Source: Clostridiales bacterium (GTDB lineage Bacteria > Bacillota > Clostridia > Christensenellales > Borkfalkiaceae). From it: a stretch of DNA of 60,398 nt. The notes under the pieces are model-generated. The model saw nothing but the letters and a program-made list of their open reading frames with translations. It was not told the origin of the DNA and searched no databases. The stretch covers positions 1-60,398 of the forward strand of contig SVHH01000007.1 in the NCBI GenBank assembly GCA_015055945.1. Reading direction: 5' to 3'. The position numbers and the translations under genes were made by a program. This document shows, piece after piece, positions 1 through 8,111 of the stretch; the stretch's first letter is position 1; every line of letters begins with the position of its first letter.

Positions 1-249
1 AGATTTGAAAAACTTTCAGCAAACGTAGGCGACAAAGTTGAGTTTGACGTTTTGATGGTTTCAGATGAAAACGGCATCAAAGTAGCAGACGAAGCAAAGG
101 CATTTAAGGTAGTAGGCGAAGTTCTTGAACAAGGTAAAGAAAAGAAAATCGTTGTTTTCAAGTACAAAGCAAAGAAGAATGAAAGGAAGAAACAAGGCCA
201 CAGACAACCTTTCACCGCAGTTAAGATTCTCGAAATCGTTGCGAAGTAA
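1..249 (+). CDS. rplU: 50S ribosomal protein L21 (5' partial)
   Basis: L21 is a structural protein of the large ribosomal subunit that binds 23S rRNA. The window opens inside the gene; frame 1 gives 82 residues ending at TAA 247-249. The C-terminal L21 signature [11 protein letters not shown] is present and the fragment is Lys-rich, as expected. About 20 N-terminal residues are missing upstream of the window. It sits 18 bp before rpmA, so the two are co-transcribed. In most Bacillota a small protease gene (prp) lies between rplU and rpmA; it is absent here. Confidence 0.95.
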   Translation, partial: RFEKLSANVGDKVEFDVLMVSDENGIKVADEAKAFKVVGEVLEQGKEKKIVVFKYKAKKNERKKQGHRQPFTAVKILEIVAK

Positions 250-267
250 TAGGGAGGGTTAAATATT

Positions 268-549
268 ATGATGTTCTTATTTAGATTATTTGCGCACCAC
301 AAAGGTGGCGGTAGCACTAAAAACGGCAGAGACAGTAACGCTAAGAGACTTGGCGTTAAAAGAGTAAATGGTCAAGAAGTTCTTGCTGGCGGCATCATCG
401 TACGTCAACGTGGAACTAAAATTCACCCCGGTAACAACGTAGGTATCGGTAGTGATGACACCTTGTATGCACTTATCGACGGTGTTGTTAAGTTCGAAAG
501 AATGGGTAGACACGACAAGAAGGTAAGCGTTTACGCTAAAGAAAACTAA
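268..549 (+). CDS. rpmA: 50S ribosomal protein L27 with cleavable N-terminal extension
   Basis: L27 lies at the ribosomal peptidyl-transferase centre, and its N-terminus contacts tRNA ends. The 93-residue product has the family core ([20 protein letters not shown]) preceded by a short hydrophobic extension, MMFLFRLF, before AHHKGGG. In Bacillota such an extension is removed by the cysteine protease Prp to expose the alanine; the same cleavage is inferred here. A strong Shine-Dalgarno (GGGAGGG, 252-258) precedes two adjacent ATGs (268 and 271). Either start is possible, with 268 better spaced. It is followed directly by a terminator, closing the rplU-rpmA operon. Confidence 0.95.
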   Translation: MMFLFRLFAHHKGGGSTKNGRDSNAKRLGVKRVNGQEVLAGGIIVRQRGTKIHPGNNVGIGSDDTLYALIDGVVKFERMGRHDKKVSVYAKEN

Positions 550-563
550 AGATCGTAAAAAAT

Positions 564-597
564 ACGGGTTGAGTGTGCTCAGCCCGTTATTTTTTTC
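564..597 (+). terminator. Intrinsic terminator of rplU-rpmA
   Basis: A 10-bp stem (ACGGGTTGAG with CTCAGCCCGT, one G-U pair) is followed by TTATTTTTTT. It starts 14 bp after the rpmA stop. The open frame that runs through it cannot be a real N-terminus for the next gene, which supports the downstream start at 650. Confidence 0.9.
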
Positions 598-649
598 TAA
601 TCCGTTTTCTAAACGACATATATACTTAGTAAAAGTGAAATTTAAATCT

Positions 650-1510
650 ATGAAACAAATAGTTTTTAACAACGAATTTTTTAATATTAAAGACACCCTA
701 GAGTGCGGTCAAATTTTTAGGTTTACGCCTTTTGAGAACGGTTATCTAGTATATTCTATGGATAAGTGTGCTTACGCGTATTCTAAAGATAATAACACCG
801 TTATTGAGTGTGAAGAAGTTGATGAAGAATATTTTTATAACTTCTTTGACCTTGCGCGCGATTATAAAACAATATATAACGCGGCAAAATCTAACGGTGT
901 TAAAATTCTAAGCGATGCTTGTGAACAAGGTAAAGGGATAAGGATATTAAAACAAAATGCGCTAGAAATGCTTTTTTCATTTTTGATTTCGCAAAATAAC
1001 AACATCCCAAGGATAAAGGGCAGTATCGACAAACTTTGCGCATCTCTCGGTGAAAAAAAGACTTTTAATGGTAAAGTTTATTTTACCTTTCCGTCTGTTT
1101 CTAAAATGGCTGAGCAGAGCGTGGAATTTTACCGCCAAATAGGGCTTGGGTACCGCGCGGAATATATTTTAAGTTTAGCAAAAACTATTAAATGCGGGCT
1201 TGATATAAATTCATATAACAAGTTGTCAACAGTAGAATTAAAGAAAGAACTTATTAAACTTTACGGCGTAGGACCAAAGGTTGCCGACTGCGTTTTGCTT
1301 TTTGGGTTTAACAGAACGGATTCTTTCCCCGTGGATACTTGGATAGATAAAGTTTATATAGAAGATTTTAACGGTACTGAAAAATCGCGCGAAAAGGTTA
1401 GTAAATGGTTTGTTGGAAAATTCAAAGATAATTCAGGATATTTTCAGCAATACTTATTTCACTATAAAAGAAATTTGTTGATAAAAAAAGATAAAATACA
1501 AGACAAATAA
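650..1510 (+). CDS. OGG1/AlkA-type 8-oxoguanine DNA glycosylase
   Basis: This is a base-excision-repair glycosylase/lyase of the HhH-GPD superfamily, predicted to remove 8-oxoguanine. From the ATG at 650 it is 286 residues. The N-terminal OGG domain has ECGQIFRF (compare GQ-FRW in OGG1). The helix-hairpin-helix GVGPKVADC places the catalytic lysine, and PVDTW supplies the conserved aspartate about 20 residues later. The frame stays open upstream to 569, but that part translates the rpmA terminator, so ATG 650 is preferred; no strong ribosome-binding site is visible. Substrate preference cannot be read from sequence, and a general HhH-GPD glycosylase is the alternative. Confidence 0.85.
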   Translation: MKQIVFNNEFFNIKDTLECGQIFRFTPFENGYLVYSMDKCAYAYSKDNNTVIECEEVDEEYFYNFFDLARDYKTIYNAAKSNGVKILSDACEQGKGIRILKQNALEMLFSFLISQNNNIPRIKGSIDKLCASLGEKKTFNGKVYFTFPSVSKMAEQSVEFYRQIGLGYRAEYILSLAKTIKCGLDINSYNKLSTVELKKELIKLYGVGPKVADCVLLFGFNRTDSFPVDTWIDKVYIEDFNGTEKSREKVSKWFVGKFKDNSGYFQQYLFHYKRNLLIKKDKIQDK

Positions 1511-1530
1511 ATAAAAGTCAATTAAAATAA

Positions 1531-1559
1531 TTGTCAAAAAACGGCTAATGTGTTATACT
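1531..1559 (+). promoter_or_regulatory. Promoter of the NifU-like/GGGtGRT operon
   Basis: A -35 TTGTCA (1531-1536) and -10 TATACT (1554-1559) are separated by exactly 17 bp. They lie 43 bp ahead of the start codon at 1603, which has the ribosome-binding site GGAGGG at 1588-1593. Confidence 0.75.
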
Positions 1560-1602
1560 ATTCTAAGTTAATTATAAAAACAATATTGGAGGGCATAGAT
1601 TT

Positions 1603-2304
1603 ATGCAGTATTCAACTGAAGTTAAAGAAATGACCTGCGTTTGCAAAGGACCTAAACACGGTCCCGCTCCCATTCCCGAAGAAGGCAAATGGGTAGAAGC
1701 AAAGGAAATTAAAGATATTTCCGCATATACGCACGGTGTAGGCTGGTGCGCACCCCAACAAGGTGCTTGTAAACTTTCATTAAACGTTAAAGACGGTATT
1801 ATTGAAGAAGCGCTCGTAGAAACCATCGGTTGCTCAGGTATGACTCACTCAGCAGCAATGGCAGCGGAAATTCTTCCTGGTAAAACTCTTCTTGAAGCGT
1901 TAAATACCGACCTTGTTTGCGATGCAATCAATACGGCTATGAGAGAATTATTCCTTCAAATCGTATACGGTCGTTCACAATCTGCTTTCTCTGAAGGCGG
2001 CTTGGTTATCGGCGCTGGTATGGAAGACCTTGGTAAAGGCGCTCGTTCAATGGTTGGTACTATGTATGGTACTAAGGCTAAGGGCGTTAGATATCTTGAA
2101 ATGACTGAAGGTTATTGCACGAGAATGGCTCTTGACGAAAATGACGAAGTTATCGGTTATGAATTCGTTTCACTCGGCAAGATGACAGACTTTATTAAAA
2201 AGGGTATGGAACCCAACGAAGCGTATGAAAAGTCAAAAGGCACTTACGGACGCTTTAAAGAAGAAGACGGCGCGGTTAAATATATCGACCCGCGTAAAGA
2301 GTAA
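1603..2304 (+). CDS. NifU/IscU-like iron-sulfur scaffold family protein
   Basis: The 233-residue protein resembles the NifU N-terminal/IscU scaffold fold, in which cysteines carry a transient Fe-S cluster. Cysteines sit in MTCVCKG, VGWCAPQQGACKL, ETIGCSGM and EGYCTRM, and the block around GACKLSLNVKDGIIEEA matches the scaffold family. It is longer than IscU (about 130 residues), with an N-terminal Cys/Pro segment and a C-terminal tail of unknown role. It is 17 bp upstream of the GGGtGRT gene, and the two families are routinely paired in Clostridia. The family assignment is fairly clear, but actual cluster assembly is inferred. The isc/suf desulfurase genes are not nearby. Confidence 0.75.
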   Translation: MQYSTEVKEMTCVCKGPKHGPAPIPEEGKWVEAKEIKDISAYTHGVGWCAPQQGACKLSLNVKDGIIEEALVETIGCSGMTHSAAMAAEILPGKTLLEALNTDLVCDAINTAMRELFLQIVYGRSQSAFSEGGLVIGAGMEDLGKGARSMVGTMYGTKAKGVRYLEMTEGYCTRMALDENDEVIGYEFVSLGKMTDFIKKGMEPNEAYEKSKGTYGRFKEEDGAVKYIDPRKE

Positions 2305-2321
2305 TAAGGAGGGCAATTATA

Positions 2322-3335
2322 ATGGCACAATTTGAAGGTTATGAAAGACGTGAAGCCAAAATTCTTGCTACCTTAGCTGAATACGGCATTTCTTCTATTG
2401 ATGAATGTAAAGAAATTTGTGATAAGTATGGTATTGATCCTTACACTATCACTCAAGAAACTCAACCCATCTGCTTTGAAAACGCTAAATGGGCATACAC
2501 CGTTGGCTCAGCAATCGCTTTAAAGGCTGCTGAAAAGACGGGGGATAAGAGCGCTGCAACCGCTGCTGCTAACATCGGTATCGGTTTACAATCTTTCTGT
2601 ATCCCTGGTTCAGTTGCTGAAAACAGAAAAGTAGGTTTAGGTCACGGCAACTTAGGCAAGATGCTTCTTTCTGAAGAAACTGAATGCTTCTGCTTCCTTG
2701 CTGGTCATGAATCTTTCGCTGCAGCAGAAGGCGCAATCAAAATTGCACTTAATGCAAACAAGGTTAGAGTTAAACCCTTAAGAGTTATCCTTAACGGTCT
2801 CGGTAAAGACGCTGCTTATATCATTTCAAGAATTAACGGCTTTACCTACGTTGAAACCAAGTTTGACCCCGCTACTGAAGAAGTTAAGGTTTTGGAAGAA
2901 AAACCCTTCTCTAAAGGCGCAAGAGCAAACGTTAAATGTTACGGTTCAGATAGCGTACCCGAAGGCGTTGCTATCATGCGTTTAGAAAACGTTGGCGTAT
3001 CTATCACTGGTAACTCAACCAACCCCACTCGTTTCCAACATCCCGTTGCTGGTACTTATAAAAAGTGGGCTATCGAAAACGGCAGAAGTTACTTCTCAGT
3101 TGCATCAGGCGGCGGCACGGGTAGAACCCTTCACCCCGACAACATGGCAGCAGGTCCCGCATCTTACGGTATGACCGACACCATGGGTAGAATGCACTCT
3201 GACGCTCAATTTGCAGGTTCATCTTCAGTTCCGGCACACGTAGAAATGATGGGACTTATCGGTGCTGGTAACAACCCGATGGTTGGTATGACCGTTGCAT
3301 GCGCAGTTGCAGTTCAAGTAGCATTAAATAAATAA
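2322..3335 (+). CDS. GGGtGRT family protein
   Basis: A 337-residue protein named after its signature loop, seen here as SGGGTGRTLHP near residues 262-271. It is soluble, with no signal peptide or membrane segment. Other conserved-looking blocks are GLGHGNLGKMLL and the Gly/Met-rich C-terminus (GLIGAGNNPMVGMTVA). The biochemical function of the family is not established. It is co-transcribed with the NifU-like scaffold (17-bp gap, ribosome-binding site AAGGAGGG at 2306-2313), so a joint role in Fe-S or redox metabolism is a reasonable inference. Codon use is strongly biased (CCC, GGT, GAA), like the ribosomal genes here, suggesting high expression. Confidence 0.85.
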   Translation: MAQFEGYERREAKILATLAEYGISSIDECKEICDKYGIDPYTITQETQPICFENAKWAYTVGSAIALKAAEKTGDKSAATAAANIGIGLQSFCIPGSVAENRKVGLGHGNLGKMLLSEETECFCFLAGHESFAAAEGAIKIALNANKVRVKPLRVILNGLGKDAAYIISRINGFTYVETKFDPATEEVKVLEEKPFSKGARANVKCYGSDSVPEGVAIMRLENVGVSITGNSTNPTRFQHPVAGTYKKWAIENGRSYFSVASGGGTGRTLHPDNMAAGPASYGMTDTMGRMHSDAQFAGSSSVPAHVEMMGLIGAGNNPMVGMTVACAVAVQVALNK

Positions 3336-3350
3336 TTCATTTAAAACTAA

Positions 3351-3381
3351 AAAAGGCACGCTTTAAAAGCGTGCCTTTTGT
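3351..3381 (+). terminator. Intrinsic terminator after GGGtGRT gene
   Basis: AAAAGGCACGCTT pairs with AAGCGTGCCTTTT across an A-rich loop, followed by GTTTT. It ends the NifU-like/GGGtGRT unit 15 bp after its stop codon. Confidence 0.9.
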
Positions 3382-3447
3382 TTTATAGTGTTTAACAAAT
3401 GTTTTTATGTGCGTTTATGTTACGCATAATGATATTAAATCAATAGT

Positions 3448-3478
3448 AAAAGCCTGCTTAAAACAGGCTTTTTCTTTT
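3448..3478. terminator. Bidirectional terminator between convergent units
   Basis: AAAAGCCTG and CAGGCTTTTT form a 9-bp stem with a 7-nt loop, and T-tracts lie on both sides. It abuts the stop codon of the minus-strand DUF4130 gene (3480) and can also catch read-through from the plus strand. Confidence 0.7.
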
Positions 3479-3479
3479 T

Positions 3480-4220
3480 CTATTCCCAAGTTTCAAAACA
3501 GTACTTTCTATAACGCCTTGGAAAGAAACTATCTTGCTGAGCCTGGTGTGGTCGCTCTTTAATATTTACTGCACGGAAATATTTTCTCCACAAATTTTGC
3601 AAATATTGTTCTTGTTGTGATGCGTTAAACGATGGTAAAAGTTCGGTATAATCCGTCTTAATGGTAACGCCGTTAGAAATGGCAATAACGTTTCTTTTAA
3701 CGTCGTGTATTATAAAAGGGGTATGACCTAAGCGCTTTAGAAAGTGTGGGGCAAGGAGCGCCGTTATATCGTTATCGGGGGAATACCTTGCATACAGCAC
3801 CCCGTTTTCCGATTCAGTAAAGCGCAAAAAACCGCTTACTATATGGCGTTCGTGTAGAACTTTTTGAACAAGAAAAGAAAAGTCTGAAACAGCCTTTTCA
3901 CTTAAATTTTCCGAAACGTCCGCACGCTCTTTCAAGGTTAAATATCCATAATTAAATGCAATAGACAGCGCGCGCGTGTCGCAAGACATCAAACATATTT
4001 TAATATGGTAAATAATATCGTCGCCACCGTAAGAGTAAAGCGCATTTTTAACCCTTTCGCAATTTTCTCTATTCGTAGTAATTCTTATATTGACCGCATC
4101 AAGCCTAGGTTGAAATGACAGCGCATTTTCTACGGCATCGGGCACAATTTTTTCAGTAAAACTCATAAATAGAGCGGATAAAATTCCGTCGATATTATTG
4201 TCGATAGTAAAAATCTTCAT
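3480..4220 (-). CDS. DUF4130 putative DNA metabolism protein (TIGR03915 type)
   Basis: A 246-residue protein of the family always found beside, or fused near, a radical-SAM DNA repair protein. The C-terminal YRKYCFETWE end is characteristic of the family, and the C-terminal half corresponds to DUF4130, sometimes fused to uracil-DNA glycosylase elsewhere. No catalytic motif can be assigned confidently. Its start overlaps the upstream radical-SAM stop by 4 bp (ATGA), so translation is coupled. A role in handling a damaged or modified base with its partner is inferred from family association, not from visible active-site residues. Confidence 0.8.
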   Translation of the reverse strand: MKIFTIDNNIDGILSALFMSFTEKIVPDAVENALSFQPRLDAVNIRITTNRENCERVKNALYSYGGDDIIYHIKICLMSCDTRALSIAFNYGYLTLKERADVSENLSEKAVSDFSFLVQKVLHERHIVSGFLRFTESENGVLYARYSPDNDITALLAPHFLKRLGHTPFIIHDVKRNVIAISNGVTIKTDYTELLPSFNASQQEQYLQNLWRKYFRAVNIKERPHQAQQDSFFPRRYRKYCFETWE

Positions 4221-5470
4221 AATTCACCAGTAAGCGCGGATAGGGCAGTCGGGTTGCTAAACATAGACAGTTGAGTTGCCGTAGCGCCGACTTCCGCACC
4301 TATAAGCATATTTTTAATTATAAACTCATTTTTTCCGCCCAAGAATTTACCCTTACAGGTTATAAAGTGCACGGCGCGCTTTAATACTACGCGCAGTCTT
4401 TTAAGGTCGTCAAAATCGAGTTTAGCATGTTTTCTTGCCTGCATTATTCTATACGCGCTTTTTATCCCAACTCCAGGTATACGCAACAGCATTTCGGGTG
4501 AAGCCGTGTTTATTTCCACGGGGAAAAGATGCGGGTTTTTTAATGCCCACGCGCATTTAGGGTCATATTCGGTGGATAAAAACCCGTCTTCGCCAGTAAT
4601 TTCATCCGCGGTAAAACCGTAAAACCTAAGCAGCCAGTCGGCTTGGTAAAGCCTATGTTCTCTGAGCAAGGGGATTTGTTCTTGCGGAAGAAGTGAAGTA
4701 TCGAAGTTGGCGGGGTTATAGGTAGAAAAATACACGCGCTTTAACTTATAGTTGTGGTACATATATTCTGTAAGTTTCAAGATGTGCGCGTCGCTCTCAG
4801 GCGAAGCGCCAACAATCATTTGCGTGGTTTGCCCAGCGGGTAAAAAGTCCTTACGGCGAATAGACGGCGCTGCAAAATATTTATCTTGTGCAAGCATTTT
4901 CATAGGCGTAATAATAGCGGTTTTATCTTTTTGCGGGGCAAGGAGTTTAAGGCTTTTTTCACTGGGAAGTTCAATGTTAAAACTCATTCGGTCAACCAAA
5001 AATCCCGCCCTTTCAATAAGCAGCCTATCCGCGTTGGGGATACCTTTAAGATGAATATATCCGTTAAAGTGGTACTTTTGCCTAAGCAGCCTAACCGTTT
5101 CGTACAAAAGTTCCATAGTATAGTTGGGTGATTTATAAATGGAAGAAGATAAAAACAGCCCTTCAATATAATTGCGCTTGTAAAACCCCATAGTAAGTTC
5201 ACAAATTTCTTCTGGGGTTGCGGTTGCTCTCGGCACGTTATTAGAGCGCCTTGAAGTGCAGTAAGCGCAGTCGTAACAACAATCGTTGCTTAGGAGAATT
5301 TTAAGGAGAGAAATACATCTACCGTCGGGGGTGAACGAGTGGCAAAGTCCACCCGCGCAAGCGTTACCGATACCGCCCAAAGAATTTTGCCTTTTAGAGC
5401 CGCTTGAAGAACAACTAACGTCGTACTTGGCGCTTTCAACGAGTATAGATAATCGCTTTTCGTTTAACAT
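4217..5470 (-). CDS. Putative DNA modification/repair radical SAM protein (TIGR03916 type)
   Basis: A 417-residue radical-SAM enzyme. The cluster-binding CxxxCxxC is visible as DCCYDCAYC near residue 60. A helix-hairpin-helix motif, RIPGVGIKSAYRI, in the C-terminal third implies non-specific DNA binding. The same fold family includes spore photoproduct lyase-like enzymes, but the substrate of this subfamily is unknown. It heads a two-gene operon with the DUF4130 partner and has its own promoter. The length and both motifs are intact, so the protein should be active. Confidence 0.85.
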   Translation of the reverse strand: MLNEKRLSILVESAKYDVSCSSSGSKRQNSLGGIGNACAGGLCHSFTPDGRCISLLKILLSNDCCYDCAYCTSRRSNNVPRATATPEEICELTMGFYKRNYIEGLFLSSSIYKSPNYTMELLYETVRLLRQKYHFNGYIHLKGIPNADRLLIERAGFLVDRMSFNIELPSEKSLKLLAPQKDKTAIITPMKMLAQDKYFAAPSIRRKDFLPAGQTTQMIVGASPESDAHILKLTEYMYHNYKLKRVYFSTYNPANFDTSLLPQEQIPLLREHRLYQADWLLRFYGFTADEITGEDGFLSTEYDPKCAWALKNPHLFPVEINTASPEMLLRIPGVGIKSAYRIMQARKHAKLDFDDLKRLRVVLKRAVHFITCKGKFLGGKNEFIIKNMLIGAEVGATATQLSMFSNPTALSALTGEL

Positions 5471-5502
5471 AAATCTCTCCCTAAAACATGTATGGTAGAG
5501 TT

Positions 5503-5531
5503 ATTATAACACATCAAAATTCAAAAAGCAA
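5503..5531 (-). promoter_or_regulatory. Promoter of the radical SAM/DUF4130 operon
   Basis: Reading the minus strand, -35 TTGCTT (5526-5531) and -10 TATAAT (5503-5508) are 17 bp apart, about 33 bp upstream of the start codon at 5470. Confidence 0.7.
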
Positions 5532-5556
5532 ACAAATGTTCGTATTTTTAAAAATA

Positions 5557-5598
5557 AAATAAACGGTAATTTTTACCAACAAAAATCACCGTTTATTT
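5557..5598 (-). terminator. Second terminator downstream of serA
   Basis: Eleven-base arms AAATAAACGGT (5557-5567) and ACCGTTTATTT (5588-5598) form a stem followed on the minus strand by a T-rich stretch. It backs up the terminator at 5613. Confidence 0.6.
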
Positions 5599-5612
5599 AC
5601 AATTGAATAAAG

Positions 5613-5635
5613 AAAGGGTTGAAAACCAACCCTTT
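5613..5635 (-). terminator. Terminator of serC-serA
   Basis: Arms AAAGGGTTG and CAACCCTTT form a 9-bp stem with a 5-nt loop. On the minus strand it is followed by CTTTATT, 30 bp beyond the serA stop. Confidence 0.7.
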
Positions 5636-5665
5636 GCATTTTATTTATAATTATTTAAATATCAA

Positions 5666-6832
5666 TTACTTAATAACTCTAACCTTAATGATGTTTTCTA
5701 CTTTAGAGATATGTTCGATAGCCTTTTCAGAAACTTCATTATCGATGTCGAGCATAGTTACTGCATAATCACCCTTGCTTTGATTGATAAGGTTAGAAAT
5801 GTTAATACCTTCGTTACCAACCGTGCCAGTAATTTGTGCCAAGATGTTATGAGTGTTTTTATGAAGAATAACGAGCCTGTAAGCGGTAGTTCTAGGTGCA
5901 GCACAAGTGGGGTAGTTAACACTGTTAACGATGTTGCCGTTTTCGATATAATCGATAAGTTGTTTAGCAGCCATAACCGCGCAGTTGTCTTCGGCTTCTT
6001 CGGTAGACGCGCCAAGGTGGGGAATACAAATGATATTTTCTTCACCGATGAGTTCGTCAGCGGGGAAGTCAACGATGTATTTAGCAACCTTGCCGTTCTT
6101 TGTTGCGCTCAAGATTGCATCGTTATCAACGAGTTCGCCTCTAGCGCAGTTGATAAGAACAACGCCGTCACGCATCTTGCGGATAAGACCAGCATTTATG
6201 ATACCCTTGTTTTGTGCGGGAATATAGGGGATATGGATGGTGATGAAATCACATACTTTAGCAAGTTCTTCTAAATCTTTTTCAATCTTAACTTTTGCAG
6301 AAAGTCTAAGCGCAGCGTTTACAGACAAGAAGGGGTCGTAACCGTGAACGTCCATACCTAGTTCAATAGCAGCGTTAGCAACGAGCGCGCCGATAGCGCC
6401 AAGACCGATAACGCCAAGTTTTTTACCCATAATTTCGTGGCCAGCAAAGTTTGCTTTGCCTTTTTCAACCAACTTACCAACTTCTTCGCCCTTGCCTTTA
6501 AGGGTTTTGGTCCAGTCGATTGCGCTTACGATATTTCTTGAACCCATAAAAAGTGTAGCGAGAACAAGTTCCTTAACAGCGTTAGCGTTAGCGCCGGGGG
6601 TGTTGAAAACTACAACGCCTTTTGCAGCGTAATCTTCAATAGGGATATTGTTAACACCAGCGCCCGCTCTAGCGATAGCGATAGTGTTTTCATCTAAGTT
6701 ATAATCGTGCATCTTAAAACTGCGGAGCATAATGCCCACGGGTTTTTCCACGTCGCTAGCCACGTTGTAAGTAGAGTCAAACACGTCGTTAATAACGGGG
6801 CTAATTGCGTTTAAGGTAAGAATTTTTTTCAT
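5666..6832 (-). CDS. serA: D-3-phosphoglycerate dehydrogenase with ACT domain
   Basis: This enzyme oxidises 3-phosphoglycerate to 3-phosphohydroxypyruvate, the first step of serine synthesis. The 388-residue protein has the D-2-hydroxyacid dehydrogenase fold: the NAD-binding loop GLGAIGALVA near residue 146, the catalytic arginine in NCARGELVD and the histidine in IPHLGAST. The last 75 residues form an ACT domain, which in this family can bind serine as a feedback inhibitor. It lies 2 bp downstream of serC on the same strand, so the two are one operon. It is of the compact type, without the extra ASB domain of long SerA forms. Confidence 0.93.
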   Translation of the reverse strand: MKKILTLNAISPVINDVFDSTYNVASDVEKPVGIMLRSFKMHDYNLDENTIAIARAGAGVNNIPIEDYAAKGVVVFNTPGANANAVKELVLATLFMGSRNIVSAIDWTKTLKGKGEEVGKLVEKGKANFAGHEIMGKKLGVIGLGAIGALVANAAIELGMDVHGYDPFLSVNAALRLSAKVKIEKDLEELAKVCDFITIHIPYIPAQNKGIINAGLIRKMRDGVVLINCARGELVDNDAILSATKNGKVAKYIVDFPADELIGEENIICIPHLGASTEEAEDNCAVMAAKQLIDYIENGNIVNSVNYPTCAAPRTTAYRLVILHKNTHNILAQITGTVGNEGINISNLINQSKGDYAVTMLDIDNEVSEKAIEHISKVENIIKVRVIK

Positions 6833-6834
6833 AA

Positions 6835-7908
6835 TTACTTATTCTCCAATTCGAATTTTTTCATAAAGTCGATAAGCGCTTTAACGCCTTCGATAGGCAT
6901 AGCGTTGTAAATTGACGCTCTCATACCGCCGGTAACTCTGTGGCCTTTAAGTGAAACGAGCCCAGCCTTAGTTGCTTCAGCAACGAACTTAGCGTCGAGT
7001 TCTTCACTGGGTGAAACGAAGGGAACGTTCATGATAGAACGGTCTTTAACAGCAACCTTATTGGTGTAGAAAGACGAGTTATCGATAAAGTCGTAAAGAA
7101 GAGCAGCCTTTTCTTCGTTAATCTTTTGCATAGCCTTAACGCCGCCGAGTTCTTTAAGCCATCTAAATACTAAGAGAGACATATAAATGGGGAAGCAAGG
7201 GGGAGTGTTGTAAAGGCTGTCGTTCTTATCTTGAATAGCATAGTTAAGCATAGTGGGGCAGATAGGAGAAGCGTTGCCGATTAAATCTTTTCTAACGATA
7301 ACGATAGTAAGACCAGCGGGAGCAATGTTCTTTTGTGCACCAGCGTAGATAAGACCGAATTTAGAAACGTCAACTTCTTCACTTAAAATGCAAGATGACA
7401 TATCAGAAACGATGGTCGCATCGGTTTTGGGTAAAGAAGTATATCTAGTACCGAAAATAGTGTTGTTGTAAGTGGTGTGAACGTAATCAATACCTTCACG
7501 GAAAGTAACCTTGTCCATATCGGGGATATAGGTGTACTTATCTTCCTTAGAAGAAGCAGCAATAGCCATATCGCCGTATTTTAAACCTTCTTCATAAGCC
7601 TTAGAAGCGAAGTTACCAGTAAGGATATAGTCAGCCTTACCGTTTTTCAAAAGGTTAAGGGGAACAGCCGCAAATTGTTGGGACGCGCCGCCTTGAACGA
7701 AGAGTACCGAATAGTTTTCGGGAATATTCATGAGTTCGCGAAGAAGCGCTTGGGCTTCAGCGTTGACAGCCATAAAAGGCTTACCGCGGTGACTCATTTC
7801 AATAATACTCATGCCAGTTCCGTTGAAATCTAAAAGTTCTTTTTGTGCTTGTTCCAAAACGGGAAGGGGCAAAGTTGAAGGGCCTGCTGCAAAGTTATAA
7901 ACGCGCAT
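6835..7908 (-). CDS. serC: Phosphoserine aminotransferase
   Basis: A PLP-dependent class V aminotransferase converting 3-phosphohydroxypyruvate and glutamate to phosphoserine. The 357-residue product begins MRVYNFAAGPSTLPLPVLE, typical of SerC. The PLP lysine lies in IYAGAQKNIAPAGLT, and VQGGASQQFAAVPLN supplies phosphate and cofactor contacts. It has a good ribosome-binding site (AAGGAGA) and leads the serC-serA operon. serB is not adjacent, so phosphoserine hydrolysis must be encoded elsewhere. Confidence 0.95.
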   Translation of the reverse strand: MRVYNFAAGPSTLPLPVLEQAQKELLDFNGTGMSIIEMSHRGKPFMAVNAEAQALLRELMNIPENYSVLFVQGGASQQFAAVPLNLLKNGKADYILTGNFASKAYEEGLKYGDMAIAASSKEDKYTYIPDMDKVTFREGIDYVHTTYNNTIFGTRYTSLPKTDATIVSDMSSCILSEEVDVSKFGLIYAGAQKNIAPAGLTIVIVRKDLIGNASPICPTMLNYAIQDKNDSLYNTPPCFPIYMSLLVFRWLKELGGVKAMQKINEEKAALLYDFIDNSSFYTNKVAVKDRSIMNVPFVSPSEELDAKFVAEATKAGLVSLKGHRVTGGMRASIYNAMPIEGVKALIDFMKKFELENK

Positions 7909-7959
7909 AATGTATCTCCTTAAATAAAAATGTTGTCGTATTTTAATATTATTTTTAAT

Positions 7960-7988
7960 ATTATACTCTTATATAGAAATTTTTTCAA
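7960..7988 (-). promoter_or_regulatory. Promoter of serC-serA
   Basis: On the minus strand TTGAAA (7983-7988) and TATAAT (7960-7965) are 17 bp apart, about 50 bp upstream of the serC start. Confidence 0.75.
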
Positions 7989-8039
7989 GTAAATTTACAC
8001 CGTAAAACATAAATTATTTCAATGTGTTCTAATTTACTG

Positions 8040-8068
8040 TTTACTTTTTTTGGAAAAAAGTGTATAAT
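8040..8068 (+). promoter_or_regulatory. Promoter of the rnj operon
   Basis: TTTACT (8040-8045) and TATAAT (8063-8068) are 17 bp apart. A strong AAGGAGG (8094-8100) follows before the ATG at 8112. Confidence 0.65.
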
Positions 8069-8111
8069 ACAAAAGAACACAAGCAAAAAACCAAAGGAGG
8101 CGACTTGAATT

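Noticed and set aside
286-696. Minus-strand 136-residue open frame over rpmA
   Set aside because: It is antisense to rpmA and the terminator, has no ribosome-binding site and matches no family; a shadow of the ribosomal gene.
5711-6274. Plus-strand 187-residue open frame inside serA
   Set aside because: Antisense to a well-conserved enzyme; no ribosome-binding site and no domain.
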